Part shown: positions 15,960-24,559 of the stretch, one piece after another | How the letters are laid out: every line of letters starts with the position of its first letter | How positions within the stretch are numbered: the first letter of the stretch is position 1 | Source: Bradyrhizobium sp. Ec3.3 | GTDB taxonomy: Bacteria; Pseudomonadota; Alphaproteobacteria; Rhizobiales; Xanthobacteraceae | Assembly (NCBI RefSeq): GCF_000472925.1 | Contig: NZ_KI421477.1 | Location: 26,408-90,407 of the forward strand | DNA length: 64,000 bases | Direction of reading: 5' to 3' | Program-made: the position numbers and the translations under genes | Notes under the pieces: model-generated | Databases searched by the model: none | What the model was told of the DNA's origin: nothing | What the model saw: the letters and a program-made list of their open reading frames with translations, nothing else

Positions 15960-17390
15960 ATGAAGGGGCGTGCCGCCAGAACTGGCCGCGTAAGGACGCG
16001 GCGCCGATCGGGCGTGGGTCATGTCCTTGTCACATGGACCGCGCTAACGGTTTCCTGCGCCCTCCCGGCCGCTGCGCTGGCCGAAGCGCTGCCGGAAGCG
16101 CTGGCAAAAGCCTATCAGACCAATCCGCAGCTCAATGCCGAGCGGGCGCGCCAGCGCGCCACCGACGAGAACGTGCCGCAGGCGCTTGCCGGCTACCGGC
16201 CGCAGATCGTGGCTAGCCTGAGCGCCGGCCTGCAATCGGTGCGCAACCTGCTTCCAGACAACACCATCCAGACCGCGACGCTGAAGCCCTGGACCATCGG
16301 CGTCACCGTGACGCAGACCCTGTTCAATGGCTTCCGTACCGCCAACAGCGTGCGCGTCGCCGAGCTCCAGGTGCAGTCGGGCCGTGAGGCCTTGCGCAAT
16401 GTCGGCCAGGGCGTGCTGCTCGATGCCGTGACCGCCTACACCAACGTGCTCGCCAACCAGTCGCTGGTCGAGGCGCAGCGCTCCAACGTCGCGTTCCTGC
16501 GCGAGACACTCGCCGTCACCCAGCGCCGGCTGAACGCCGGCGACGTCACGCCGACCGATACGGCGCAGGCCGAGGCGCGCCTCAACCGCGGGCTTTCCGA
16601 TCTCAACGCCGCCGAAGTCGCGCTTGCCGTCAGCCAGGCGACCTACGCCCAGGTGATCGGCAACCCACCGTCGCAGCTTCGGCCCGCCGAGGTCGTCGAC
16701 CGCTATCTGCCGAAGAGCCGCGAGGACGCGCTCGCCATGGCGATCCGCGAGCACCCGGCGGTGATGGCGGCAGGCTTCGACGTCGACGTCGCCTCCACCA
16801 ATATCCGCGTCGCCGAAGGCGCACTGCTACCGAGCGCCAATGTGCAGGGCAGCGCCAGCCGCAGCCGCGACGCCGACCCGACGCTCAGTACCCTCGGCAC
16901 CGACCAGGCCTCCATCGTCGCCAACGTCACCGCGCCGATCTATGACGGCGGCACGGCCGCCTCGCAAACCCGGCAGGCCAAGGAGGTGTCGGCGCAAAGC
17001 CGCCTCGTGCTCGACCAGGTGCGCAACCAGGCGCGCACCGCCGCGACCAGCGCCTGGGTGGCGAACGAAGGCGCCAAGATCGCGGTCTCAGCCTCGGAGT
17101 CCGAGGTGAAGGCGGCGACCGTCGCCCTGCAGGGCGTGCAGCGCGAAGCCGCCGGCGGACAGCGCACCACCGTTGACGTGCTGAACTCGCAGGCCGACCT
17201 GATCCAGGCCAAGGCCCGCCTGATCGGCGCGCTGCGCGACCGCGTCATCGCCTCCTACACGCTGCTCAGCGCGGTCGGCCACCTCGACGTCAAGACCTTG
17301 AGCCTCAACACGCCCGACTATCTGCCCGAAGTGCACTATCACCAGGTGCGCGACGCCTGGCACGGCCTGCGCACGCCGTCGGGGCAGTGA
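15960..17390 (+). CDS. TolC-family outer-membrane efflux/secretion protein
   Basis: 476 residues, the usual size for TolC-type channels. I use the ATG at 15960; a TTG at 15945 is possible. A basic N-region precedes a signal peptide with cleavage near ALA (about residue 42). The mature protein shows the two-fold repeat of TolC: LPEALAKAYQTNPQLNAER at the start of the first half and REDALAMAIREHPAVMAAG at the start of the second, with long coiled helices between and beta-strand motifs TLFNGFRT and PIYDGGTA. It could serve type I secretion or drug efflux; no inner-membrane partner is adjacent. The RND pump at 27-31 kb lacks its own channel gene and could use this one. Confidence 0.92.
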   Translation: MKGRAARTGRVRTRRRSGVGHVLVTWTALTVSCALPAAALAEALPEALAKAYQTNPQLNAERARQRATDENVPQALAGYRPQIVASLSAGLQSVRNLLPDNTIQTATLKPWTIGVTVTQTLFNGFRTANSVRVAELQVQSGREALRNVGQGVLLDAVTAYTNVLANQSLVEAQRSNVAFLRETLAVTQRRLNAGDVTPTDTAQAEARLNRGLSDLNAAEVALAVSQATYAQVIGNPPSQLRPAEVVDRYLPKSREDALAMAIREHPAVMAAGFDVDVASTNIRVAEGALLPSANVQGSASRSRDADPTLSTLGTDQASIVANVTAPIYDGGTAASQTRQAKEVSAQSRLVLDQVRNQARTAATSAWVANEGAKIAVSASESEVKAATVALQGVQREAAGGQRTTVDVLNSQADLIQAKARLIGALRDRVIASYTLLSAVGHLDVKTLSLNTPDYLPEVHYHQVRDAWHGLRTPSGQ

Positions 17391-17400
17391 ATCGGGTAGG

Positions 17401-17500
17401 CTCCTCAAAACATCGAAAACAACCCCATGCAAAGTAGAATGGCTTCGCCGGCCAGGATTTGACGCGTCGGGCAAATCAGCAGCACCACTCCATCGTGAGC
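17401..17500. repeat. Probable Bradyrhizobium interspersed sequence
   Basis: The segment containing AAAACATCGAAAACAACCCC, then CAAAGTAGAATGG, and further TTTGACGCGTCGGGCAAAT resembles an interspersed sequence that I recall from many Bradyrhizobium intergenic regions. The recognition is from memory; the boundaries are approximate. It follows the TolC-family gene. Confidence 0.45.
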
Positions 17501-17589
17501 GGGGCCCACGACCGCGGTTCGCTTCAACGCCAAATCAACTCGCGCTAGAGTAGCGGTCCAAGATCAACCGACTCATCCCGCGAGGCCTT

Positions 17590-18558
17590 TTGATCACTGG
17601 AATTCCTCGAGGTGCGGCCAAGCTGTGCGGCGCCCTCGTGCTGCTGGTCGTCGCAGCGGTCATCGCATTCCGGCTCGCGGCTTCCGCTCGCGAGACAAAA
17701 GGCCGTGCCGATCACGCGCCGTCGAGCGGGCATTGGGTGACGACGCGCTCGGGTGACGTGTTCATTCAGGAGAAAGGCCCGCCGGCCGGAATTCCGGTCG
17801 TGCTGTTTCACGGCACGGCGGCCTGGAGCGAGTTGTGGCGGGCGACGAGCGAAGCGCTCGCCGCCGGCGGTTATCACGTGATCGCGCTCGACCTGCCGCC
17901 GTTCGGCTTCTCGGATCGGCCGGGCGGCTACACGCGACAGGATCAGGCCGAGCGCGTCAGCGACGTGCTCGAGAAGCTCAATGCAGCACCCGCGATCATC
18001 GTCGGCCATTCCTTCGGTGCCGGTGCCGCGATTGAGCTTGTGCTGCGCTTCCCGGCGCGCGCCCGCGCGCTGGTCTTGGTGGACGCCGCGCTGGGGCTGA
18101 CGGCCGAACCGTCCGATCCACCGGCAGCGCTGCGTCCGAAATGGCTGCGTGAAATGCTGGTGTCACTGACGGTCACTAATCCACTTGCCACGAAGATGCT
18201 GCTGCAATCGCTGATCGCGAAAAAGGATCGCGCCTTGCCTGAATATGTCGAGGTCCTGCAGCGGCCACTGACACGCCAGAACTCGACATCGGATATTGCC
18301 GACTGGGTCTATTATTTCGCAGGTACAGATCGCGGCGCGATCAGCGCCGACCGCGGCGCCTACGCGCGGCTCAAGCAGCCCGTCGCAATCCTCTGGGGCG
18401 AGATGGACACCGTGACGCCGCTCGCCCAGGCGCGCGACTTGAATGGTCTGCTGCCCCAGGCGCACCTCACTCTGCTGCCCGGACTCGGTCACATTCCGCA
18501 GATCGAAAATCCCGGCCAGTTCAATGACGCCCTGCTCAAGGCGCTCGGGACACTCTAA
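17590..18558 (+). CDS. Membrane-anchored alpha/beta hydrolase
   Basis: 322 residues with an N-terminal membrane segment (about 10-30) and a periplasm-facing hydrolase domain. The nucleophile elbow is GHSFGAG, the oxyanion region is VVLFHGTAAW, and the acid and His are probably in LWGEMDTVTP and PGLGHIPQIE. No ATG precedes the domain in frame, so the start is taken as TTG at 17590 after GCGAGG. It opens a run of four closely spaced plus-strand genes to 20420. Substrate unknown; esterase- or haloperoxidase-like relatives are common. Confidence 0.87.
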   Translation: MITGIPRGAAKLCGALVLLVVAAVIAFRLAASARETKGRADHAPSSGHWVTTRSGDVFIQEKGPPAGIPVVLFHGTAAWSELWRATSEALAAGGYHVIALDLPPFGFSDRPGGYTRQDQAERVSDVLEKLNAAPAIIVGHSFGAGAAIELVLRFPARARALVLVDAALGLTAEPSDPPAALRPKWLREMLVSLTVTNPLATKMLLQSLIAKKDRALPEYVEVLQRPLTRQNSTSDIADWVYYFAGTDRGAISADRGAYARLKQPVAILWGEMDTVTPLAQARDLNGLLPQAHLTLLPGLGHIPQIENPGQFNDALLKALGTL

Positions 18559-18591
18559 ACTCGATCAAGATTCGAACTCACCGGAGGACTC

Positions 18592-19011
18592 ATGGACATC
18601 ATCAGATTGTGCGCCCTTGGCTATGCCGCACTGCTTGGTTTCGTGATCCTGACCGGTTACATCCCCGCCTTCATCGACCAGAACGACATGATCTTCGGCC
18701 TGTTTCGCCGCACTTGGTACGCCGACGGCCTGCATCTCGTCTCCGCGCTGTGGGCCCTTGCCTCGGCGCTGACCTCGCGACGCGCATCCGAGCTGTTCTT
18801 CCAGCTCTTCGGCGTCTTCTATTTCGCCGATGGCGTGCTCGGCCTCCTCACCGGCAGCGGCTATCTCGATTTCGGCATCCTCATCAACGGCGTGCTGAAC
18901 CTGCCGCTGTCGACCCGCATCTTCGCCAATGCGCCGCATCTCGGGCTCGGCGGGCTTGCCATCCTGATCGGCTATCTCCTCGCACCGCGCACACGCCCGG
19001 CCCATGCTTAA
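18592..19011 (+). CDS. Four-helix integral membrane protein
   Basis: 139 residues, almost all in four hydrophobic helices (about 5-25, 45-62, 70-90 and 112-132) joined by short loops, including FRRTWYADGLHLVSALWALA. It looks like the small DUF4383/DoxX-type membrane proteins, but I cannot assign a family firmly. The start follows CGGAGGACTC, a strong ribosome site. It overlaps the next gene by eight bases, so the two are translationally coupled. Confidence 0.75.
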   Translation: MDIIRLCALGYAALLGFVILTGYIPAFIDQNDMIFGLFRRTWYADGLHLVSALWALASALTSRRASELFFQLFGVFYFADGVLGLLTGSGYLDFGILINGVLNLPLSTRIFANAPHLGLGGLAILIGYLLAPRTRPAHA

Positions 19012-20104
19012 GCGCTTGCGTCGCATCGTCCTCACGCTAGTCGTCCTGATCGTCGTCGCGATCCTGGGGCCACTCGCCTATATCGAGGGGACCTGCCAGC
19101 CCACATCCGACATTGCATCTGCGGTGACGGCCGCAGACCCGCTGCCGCCGATCGGCGAGAAGGGCTATCGCCGGCCGCTCGACAACACCTATTTCACCTT
19201 CCCCGAATGGTACATCGTCTATTCCTTCGAGGATTTTGGCCGTTTCCTCGACCAATCGAGCGAAAGCCATTTCGGCTATTTGCGTCACATCCTCGGCTTC
19301 TGGCAGAGCTTCTGCACCATCAACCGCGCGGTCCCGGCGAGCGCCGAGTCGCGCTTCGACGTGAAGATGATGATCTACGTCATCGGCATCAGCTACTCCG
19401 CCGAATACGCGATCAAGGGATTTTACGAGAACACGATCGGGCGCGCGTTCGAATGGATCAGGGGCGAGAAGCTCACGCCGCAGGATGAATATGCCCGCGC
19501 GGTGCTGCAGGACTATGCGGCCTTCCTCTACACCATTCCCTGGTACAAATATCCGTTCCGCGACACGCTGAACGGGCTAACGGCGATCTCGGCACCGACG
19601 CCGAGTGATTTGCGCACGTGGGAGCGCAATTTTGCGCTCGGCACCGAGTATTTCGTCAAGATCGGCTACGCCGCCGCGATTCAGAAGGCGCTCGATGCCA
19701 GCGATGACGACGAGCCACGCGACATCATGTTCGTGGTCGCGACGCTCCCGCAGGACGTGCTTGGCGCCGAGCCACGCATCACCCCGGTCCGGACGCTGCC
19801 ACCGGATTGGCAGCTCGTGCAGGCGCCGCGCTACAAGGCGCTGAGCGAGATTTTGAACAAGCTGCTCGATGGCGGCCACCGCCTGGCGGAGATCGCCGGC
19901 AATCACGATATCCTCATCACCGTGATCGCGCCGAAAGGAACGGCTCTCGATATTCCCGACACTACGGAACTGTTTTCACTGGATCTGGACGCCAAACCCG
20001 GCTTCCGAAGGGCCGGCCTTAAGGCTAGGATCGACCGGCTCGTCGAGATCAAGCGCGAGCTGACGACCAAGGGTGCGAGCCTTGAGCACTTCTACGACTA
20101 CTAG
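19004..20104 (+). CDS. Uncharacterised single-pass membrane protein with large periplasmic domain
   Basis: 366 residues. A short basic N-terminus (MLKRLRRIV) and one membrane helix (about 8-27) precede a large soluble domain rich in aromatic residues, with distinctive stretches TYFTFPEWYIVYSFEDFGRF, GFWQSFCTINRA, ISYSAEYAIKGFYENTIG and FLYTIPWYKYPFRD. I recognise no known domain. The ATG at 19004 lies inside the end of the preceding gene. With the alpha/beta hydrolase, the four-helix protein and the small membrane protein downstream it forms an apparent operon of envelope proteins. The aromatic richness could suit a lipid or hydrophobic ligand, but this is a guess. Confidence 0.8.
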   Translation: MLKRLRRIVLTLVVLIVVAILGPLAYIEGTCQPTSDIASAVTAADPLPPIGEKGYRRPLDNTYFTFPEWYIVYSFEDFGRFLDQSSESHFGYLRHILGFWQSFCTINRAVPASAESRFDVKMMIYVIGISYSAEYAIKGFYENTIGRAFEWIRGEKLTPQDEYARAVLQDYAAFLYTIPWYKYPFRDTLNGLTAISAPTPSDLRTWERNFALGTEYFVKIGYAAAIQKALDASDDDEPRDIMFVVATLPQDVLGAEPRITPVRTLPPDWQLVQAPRYKALSEILNKLLDGGHRLAEIAGNHDILITVIAPKGTALDIPDTTELFSLDLDAKPGFRRAGLKARIDRLVEIKRELTTKGASLEHFYDY

Positions 20105-20420
20105 CCGGACGACACCCCGGCCGCTCCGCAGGGTCGCGTTTGCGGTCTCGCTCGTCGTCGCGGGCTGGCTTGCGCTTGTCGTTGCCCTGACTTTCGGCTC
20201 CGCGCCCGGCCGCTCGCTGGCCGTGATCGGGCCACAGGCGCAGGCGATCGCGGCAATCGCGAAGGCCGACGGTCGCGTATTGGCCTCGTACGCCTACGTC
20301 ACCATCGCCCGCTCCAACGCCGCCGACTTCGTCGGCCGGCTCTACGCCGCCGGCGCCCTGCTGGTGCTCGATGCCGAGCAGGCCGGCGGCTGCAACGGGC
20401 TCGTGCCCAAGCGAAGCTGA
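20073..20420 (+). CDS. Small single-pass membrane protein
   Basis: Up to 115 residues, starting at GTG 20073 or TTG 20082 (there is no in-frame ATG), within the end of the preceding gene. A basic N-terminus is followed by one hydrophobic helix (about 20-42) and a short Ala-rich soluble tail ending AEQAGGCNGLVPKRS. The overlap and the membrane character argue for a real gene of the same operon, but the family is unknown. Confidence 0.55.
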   Translation: MRALSTSTTTSRTTPRPLRRVAFAVSLVVAGWLALVVALTFGSAPGRSLAVIGPQAQAIAAIAKADGRVLASYAYVTIARSNAADFVGRLYAAGALLVLDAEQAGGCNGLVPKRS

Positions 20421-20427
20421 CGCGTCG

Positions 20428-21237
20428 TCAACTTGCCTCGTTCGCAGGCAATGCCAGCGGCCGTCGCCTCTGCACCCAGCGCCAGATCAAGTAGGCGAAG
20501 GCGATGAGTGGGGCCGACACGTAAAGGTATGGAACGCGAAGCTCGTTTTGGCTGAACAGGGCCATCGGATAGCGAACAGCAAATATTGGAATGACCTCGC
20601 CAGCCGAGTTGCTGGCGGCCTCCATCACCCAGATGTACGCCGTGTTCCAATTCACCGCGAGAGTCGGCGTGAGCCCCAACGGCATCGCGACGATGAGCGC
20701 CCACCTGCGCCAGCCGGTATGCCGCCTGAAGGCGATGGCGATCGCCCAGGCGGTGAGTCCGATCACGGATATCCAACCAGCAAGAAACAGGTACTGCACC
20801 GGCCCCTTGCCGAAGAAATGAAACGCGTTCAGCTCCCTCAGGGGCAAGGTATTGGAGGTGATGAAGAGGCCAGTGAACCGCTTTGAGGTGCCTTGCGTCT
20901 TGATCGTTGCGTCCACGATCACCCATTTGCCGGTCAACGTGTATTCCAAGATGATCCGGCTGTTGCTGTTGCCGTCGCCGCTTTGAACGAAGTGGGTTCC
21001 GGTCGCCGAGATCGTCTCGATCGAGGTCGGTTCGCTCGCGCCGATCAGGTCTGACATCTGACGCAGCTTGTCGTCGGGGGCTTGACCGATACGTGGATCG
21101 AGGCGCTCTCGGAACGCCGCAAGATCCTTCCCTGCCAGCAACGAAATGGTGGCCTTCGTCAGCGCGATATCGTCAGATATTCGCGCGTCCTCTGCGTCCA
21201 GCGCCATTGCCGGCACGGCCCAAAAGAGCAGTATCAA
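20428..21237 (-). CDS. Hypothetical membrane protein with periplasmic N-domain
   Basis: 269 residues, if started at TTG 21237. The signal sequence is then only 12 residues (ILLFWAVPAMA), too short for a normal signal peptide. An ATG at 21247 would give MTR followed by the same hydrophobic stretch if one T were absent from the TTT at 21236-21238, so a one-base frameshift at the start is possible. After the signal comes a soluble domain (about 13-135) and then four membrane helices (about 145-165, 175-195, 205-225 and 235-255). No known family. It is convergent with the small membrane-protein gene at 20073. Confidence 0.65.
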   Translation of the reverse strand: MILLFWAVPAMALDAEDARISDDIALTKATISLLAGKDLAAFRERLDPRIGQAPDDKLRQMSDLIGASEPTSIETISATGTHFVQSGDGNSNSRIILEYTLTGKWVIVDATIKTQGTSKRFTGLFITSNTLPLRELNAFHFFGKGPVQYLFLAGWISVIGLTAWAIAIAFRRHTGWRRWALIVAMPLGLTPTLAVNWNTAYIWVMEAASNSAGEVIPIFAVRYPMALFSQNELRVPYLYVSAPLIAFAYLIWRWVQRRRPLALPANEAS

Positions 21238-21302
21238 ATCTGGTCATGCGCTGTGCTCGCAAATAAGGGGCGCTCACAATCCGCCGAGGCGGTGGCGGCG
21301 GC

Positions 21303-22901
21303 TTAGGAGGCGTATTTCTGATACATCGTGTTGGTGAAGAGACCGGCCGGGTCGTACTTGCGCTTGGCCGCGAAGAAGTCGTCGATTTGCGGATAGGACT
21401 TCTTGAGCTGATCGCGCGAATAATAGAGCTGGTACGGCAGGAAGAAGCGTCCCTGATTGGCGATGGTGAGATCGATCAGCTCTTCCGTCACCTTCTTCAT
21501 GCGGAGGTTGCCCTCATCATCCGTCGGCTGGTTGATGTAGAGCACCAGCGAGAACGCCGGCTCCGGAGAGTATGTGAGGAAATTCTCCTCCTTGTGCACG
21601 ACGCGGACCGACGCGTTCAGCAGGTTGGTCTTGTTGTCGAGCATGATCTTGCGCATGCCGTCGACGAACGCGACGAAGTTTTTGCGCGGGATGAAGTATT
21701 CGTGGAGAATGTCAGTCTCGTCCTGCAAGGCGTTGCGCAAGTACGGCACGGAGTCGTGCATGGGATTGTTGCGGCTGACGAGGCAGGCTTCGCCCGAGGC
21801 GATCGCTTTGGCGCGGGTGACCGTGCAGGTCTCCATCCGGTGCTCGATTTGCTTCTCGGACAGCCACTTCAGCTCCTGGAAGAATGGCCCCTGCTTGGAC
21901 AGGTTGATGGTGAGCCGCCGGAGCTTCGTGCTGCTGACCTCCCCGAGCTCCTCGATCGCGAAATCGCTGCCGTCGACCTTGGTGTAGGTGTAGAGCAGCA
22001 TCTCTTGCAGAAAGCTGCTCGGCGCGGTCGAGAGATGGCCGTACATCAGGCCGATGTTGGTGTCCTTCTCGATCTCGCCTGCGAACAGCGCCGGAAACGC
22101 CTTGTAGTCCAGCACGCGCCGTCCGGTCTGGTAGACCGCATTGTCGGCGATATCGAGCTCGGCCTCGACAATGACGCCGAACAGGCCGTAGCCGCCGACC
22201 ACGAGGTTAAACAGCTCCTGGTTCTCCGTCGGCGAGGCGTTTTTGATCGAGCCGTCGGCCAGCATCACCTTCATCGCCTTGATCGAGCGGGCCAGCGCGC
22301 CGGCCTGGTGGTCCATGCCGTGGGCATTGACCGAGATCGAGCCGCCGACGCTGAAGATGTCGGTCGATTGCATCGCGCGCACAGCAAAGCGCGGATGCAG
22401 CGCGATCTGAATGTCGTGCCAGGTCGCGCCCGGCTGCACGGTGACGCTGTGCGCCGCCTCGTTGAGCGTGATGCGGTTGAAGCCGCGCATGTCCAGCACG
22501 ATGCCGCCCTTGCGGAACGCCTGGCCGCCCATCGAATGGCGCACGCCAGCCGTCGTCACCGGGAGCTTGTTGGCGCGGGCGAATGCCAGCGTCTTGGCGA
22601 TATCATCGACGCTATGCACCTCGACCACGCCAAAAATCTCGGTGCGGTTGAGGCAGCTCGCATCATTGATGCTGCCGCCGAGCTGGGACCACTTCACGCC
22701 TTGAAGCGGCGCGATCGCCCTCACCTTCTCCAGCTCGACCTTGCCCTGCTCGCCGATGTCATCCGCAGCACGGCAGTCCTTCGGACCGGTCGGATCGGCC
22801 GCCAGCGCCTGAAGCTTGCGGAAGCCATAAACACCAAACAGCGCGACGAGGACGGCAGCGGCCGAGACGCCTGCTTTGAACTTGCCAAAAGATTTTTGCA
22901 T
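21303..22901 (-). CDS. Exported FAD-linked oxidase (GlcD / aldonolactone oxidase-like)
   Basis: 532 residues. The ATG at 22901 gives an N-terminal membrane or signal helix (about 10-26); a longer reading adds 15 unlikely residues. The FAD-binding (PCMH-type) domain shows VVEVHSVDDIAKTLAFARA, the TTAGVRHSMGGQAF pyrophosphate loop, IVLDMRGFNRI and SVGGSISVNAHGMD. The C-terminal part, to GRFFLPYQLYYSRDQLKKSY and YDPAGLFTNTMYQKY, resembles sugar-lactone or cytokinin-dehydrogenase-type oxidases. It should oxidise an alcohol or lactone at the membrane or in the periplasm; the electron acceptor is unknown. It is transcribed divergently from the P-loop gene at 22995. Confidence 0.85.
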   Translation of the reverse strand: MQKSFGKFKAGVSAAAVLVALFGVYGFRKLQALAADPTGPKDCRAADDIGEQGKVELEKVRAIAPLQGVKWSQLGGSINDASCLNRTEIFGVVEVHSVDDIAKTLAFARANKLPVTTAGVRHSMGGQAFRKGGIVLDMRGFNRITLNEAAHSVTVQPGATWHDIQIALHPRFAVRAMQSTDIFSVGGSISVNAHGMDHQAGALARSIKAMKVMLADGSIKNASPTENQELFNLVVGGYGLFGVIVEAELDIADNAVYQTGRRVLDYKAFPALFAGEIEKDTNIGLMYGHLSTAPSSFLQEMLLYTYTKVDGSDFAIEELGEVSSTKLRRLTINLSKQGPFFQELKWLSEKQIEHRMETCTVTRAKAIASGEACLVSRNNPMHDSVPYLRNALQDETDILHEYFIPRKNFVAFVDGMRKIMLDNKTNLLNASVRVVHKEENFLTYSPEPAFSLVLYINQPTDDEGNLRMKKVTEELIDLTIANQGRFFLPYQLYYSRDQLKKSYPQIDDFFAAKRKYDPAGLFTNTMYQKYAS

Positions 22902-22994
22902 AAAGTGATTCCGGTGGGAGGGAGATGATCCGGGAGCGCGGATCATTAGTCAAACCGCCAGCCGTTGGGTTCAAGTCATTCTCGGGAAGCGATC

Positions 22995-23552
22995 ATGAAA
23001 AGCTGCCGCATTCATCTGACGGGAGCGTCGGGCTCCGGCGTGACGACGCTCGGCCGGGCGCTTGCGGACCGGCTTGCACTGCCGCATCACGACAGCGACG
23101 ATTATTTCTGGCTGCCGACCGCGCCGCCCTACCAGACCCTTCGCCCCATCCCTGAGCGCCTGCGTCTGATGCGCGAGATGTTCCTGCCACGCCTCGATTG
23201 GGTGCTGAGCGGATCGGTCACCGGCTGGGGCGACGAGTTCGTCGCGCATTTCGATCTCGTCGTCTTCGTGGTCACGCCGCGCGAGGTGCGGCTGACACGG
23301 CTGCGCGCCCGCGAGGCCACGCATTTCGGTGCAGCCGCAGTCGCGCCCGATGGCTGGCGCCATGAGGAAACCGAAGCCTTCATCGAATGGGCCTCGCACT
23401 ACGAGGCCGGCGACCGCGAAGGCCGCAATCTCGCAAAGCATGAGGCGTGGCTCGCAGGCTTGCCCTGCCCGGTCGTGCGCGTCGACGGCGCGAGGCCCCT
23501 TGCAGAACTTGTCGAACAGCTATGCAGCGACGTGCGGCGACTGCCGGGCTGA
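22995..23552 (+). CDS. P-loop nucleoside-kinase-like protein
   Basis: 185 residues. The Walker A motif is GASGSGVTTLGRALA at residues 10-24, followed by a DSDDYFW motif like the substrate-binding DxD of adenylate- or shikimate-kinase relatives. RLRAREATHFG may be the lid arginine region. The ATG at 22995 follows GGGAAG. The overall form matches the AAA/adenylate-kinase-like proteins of unknown substrate found widely in bacteria. It probably phosphorylates a small molecule; neighbours give no hint. Confidence 0.82.
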   Translation: MKSCRIHLTGASGSGVTTLGRALADRLALPHHDSDDYFWLPTAPPYQTLRPIPERLRLMREMFLPRLDWVLSGSVTGWGDEFVAHFDLVVFVVTPREVRLTRLRAREATHFGAAAVAPDGWRHEETEAFIEWASHYEAGDREGRNLAKHEAWLAGLPCPVVRVDGARPLAELVEQLCSDVRRLPG

Positions 23553-23603
23553 TGTGATATCGTCGCCGATACGTTCTCGGAACAACGAAGCAAGGAGACA
23601 ACC

Positions 23604-23651
23604 ATGCTCACCCGACGCAGCGTTCTGCTCGCCTCCCTGGCTGCCGAATGA
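23604..23651 (+). pseudogene. Detached Tat signal peptide of the downstream amidohydrolase
   Basis: After a strong ribosome site (AAGGAGACAACC) comes an ATG encoding MLTRRSVLLASLAAE and then TGA. This is a perfect start of a Tat signal (TRRSVLLASLAA). The next gene begins at the overlapping ATGA with MTSKAHARA, which reads like the missing end of the same signal, including an A-x-A cleavage site. One missing base just before 23648 would explain the break. The alternative is a genuine short leader peptide coupled to the next gene. Confidence 0.6.
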
Positions 23652-24559
23652 CCAGCAAAGCCCATGCCCGGGCGTCGCAGCCGTCGACATCAGTCAATTT
23701 CGACGTCCCGGCCCATGCCTGCGACTGCCACACCCACATCCACGGCGATCCCGAGAAATTCCCCTCCTTCGCCGGCCGCGTCTATACGCCGGAGCCGGCG
23801 TCACCAGAGGAGATGGTGGCGCTGCACAAGGCGCTGCATATCGAGCGCGTGGTGATCGTGACGCCGAGCGTCTACGGAACCGACAATTCGTCCACCCTGT
23901 TCGGCATGAAGGCCCGCGGCGCGACCGCACGCGGGGTGGCCGTGATCGACGACAAGACGACGGAGGCCCAGCTCGATGCGATGGGAGAGGACGGCTTCCG
24001 CGGCATCCGCATTAATCTGGCAACCGGCGGCATCAGCGATCCCAATGTCGGGCGCGCACGCTTCACGGCAGCCGTAGAACGCATGAAGTCGCGCGGCTGG
24101 CATGTGCAGCTCTACACCACGCTGCCGATGATCTCCGCGATCAAGGACCTCGTGACGGCCGCGCCGGTGCCGGCGGTGTTCGATCATTTCGGCGGCCTGG
24201 TGGCATCGCTAGGGATGGACCAGCCCGGATTTTCCGACCTCCTCGAGCTCGTAAAATCGGGCAAGGCCTATGTGAAGATCTCGGGCGCCTATCGCTCGTC
24301 AAAGCTCGCGCCCGACTACCAGGACATGGTGCCGTTCGCCCGCGCGCTGATCGCGGCGAACCCCGACCGCATCGTCTGGGGTACGGACTGGCCACATCCG
24401 GATTCCAGCCACGTCGAAGGACGAAAGGCCACGGACATCGCCCCGCTCTACCAGATCGACGACGGCCGCCTGCTCAACCAGCTCCCGGTGTGGGCGCCGG
24501 ATGCAGACATCCGCAAGAAGATTCTGGTCGACAATCCAGCGCGGCTTTACCGATTTTGA
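23648..24559 (+). CDS. Amidohydrolase family protein (2-pyrone-4,6-dicarboxylate lactonase-like)
   Basis: 303 residues, TIM-barrel amidohydrolase-2 type. Metal-binding DCHTHIHG sits near residue 27, HFGGLVAS is in the middle and the catalytic Asp lies in WGTDWPHP near residue 240. The protein resembles LigI-like lactonases and related TIM-barrel hydrolases that act on cyclic or aromatic-derived acids. As it stands the protein would be cytoplasmic, but its first nine residues look like the end of a Tat signal whose beginning lies in another frame at 23604. Its 3' end overlaps the convergent MetF-like gene by 13 bases. Confidence 0.88.
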   Translation: MTSKAHARASQPSTSVNFDVPAHACDCHTHIHGDPEKFPSFAGRVYTPEPASPEEMVALHKALHIERVVIVTPSVYGTDNSSTLFGMKARGATARGVAVIDDKTTEAQLDAMGEDGFRGIRINLATGGISDPNVGRARFTAAVERMKSRGWHVQLYTTLPMISAIKDLVTAAPVPAVFDHFGGLVASLGMDQPGFSDLLELVKSGKAYVKISGAYRSSKLAPDYQDMVPFARALIAANPDRIVWGTDWPHPDSSHVEGRKATDIAPLYQIDDGRLLNQLPVWAPDADIRKKILVDNPARLYRF

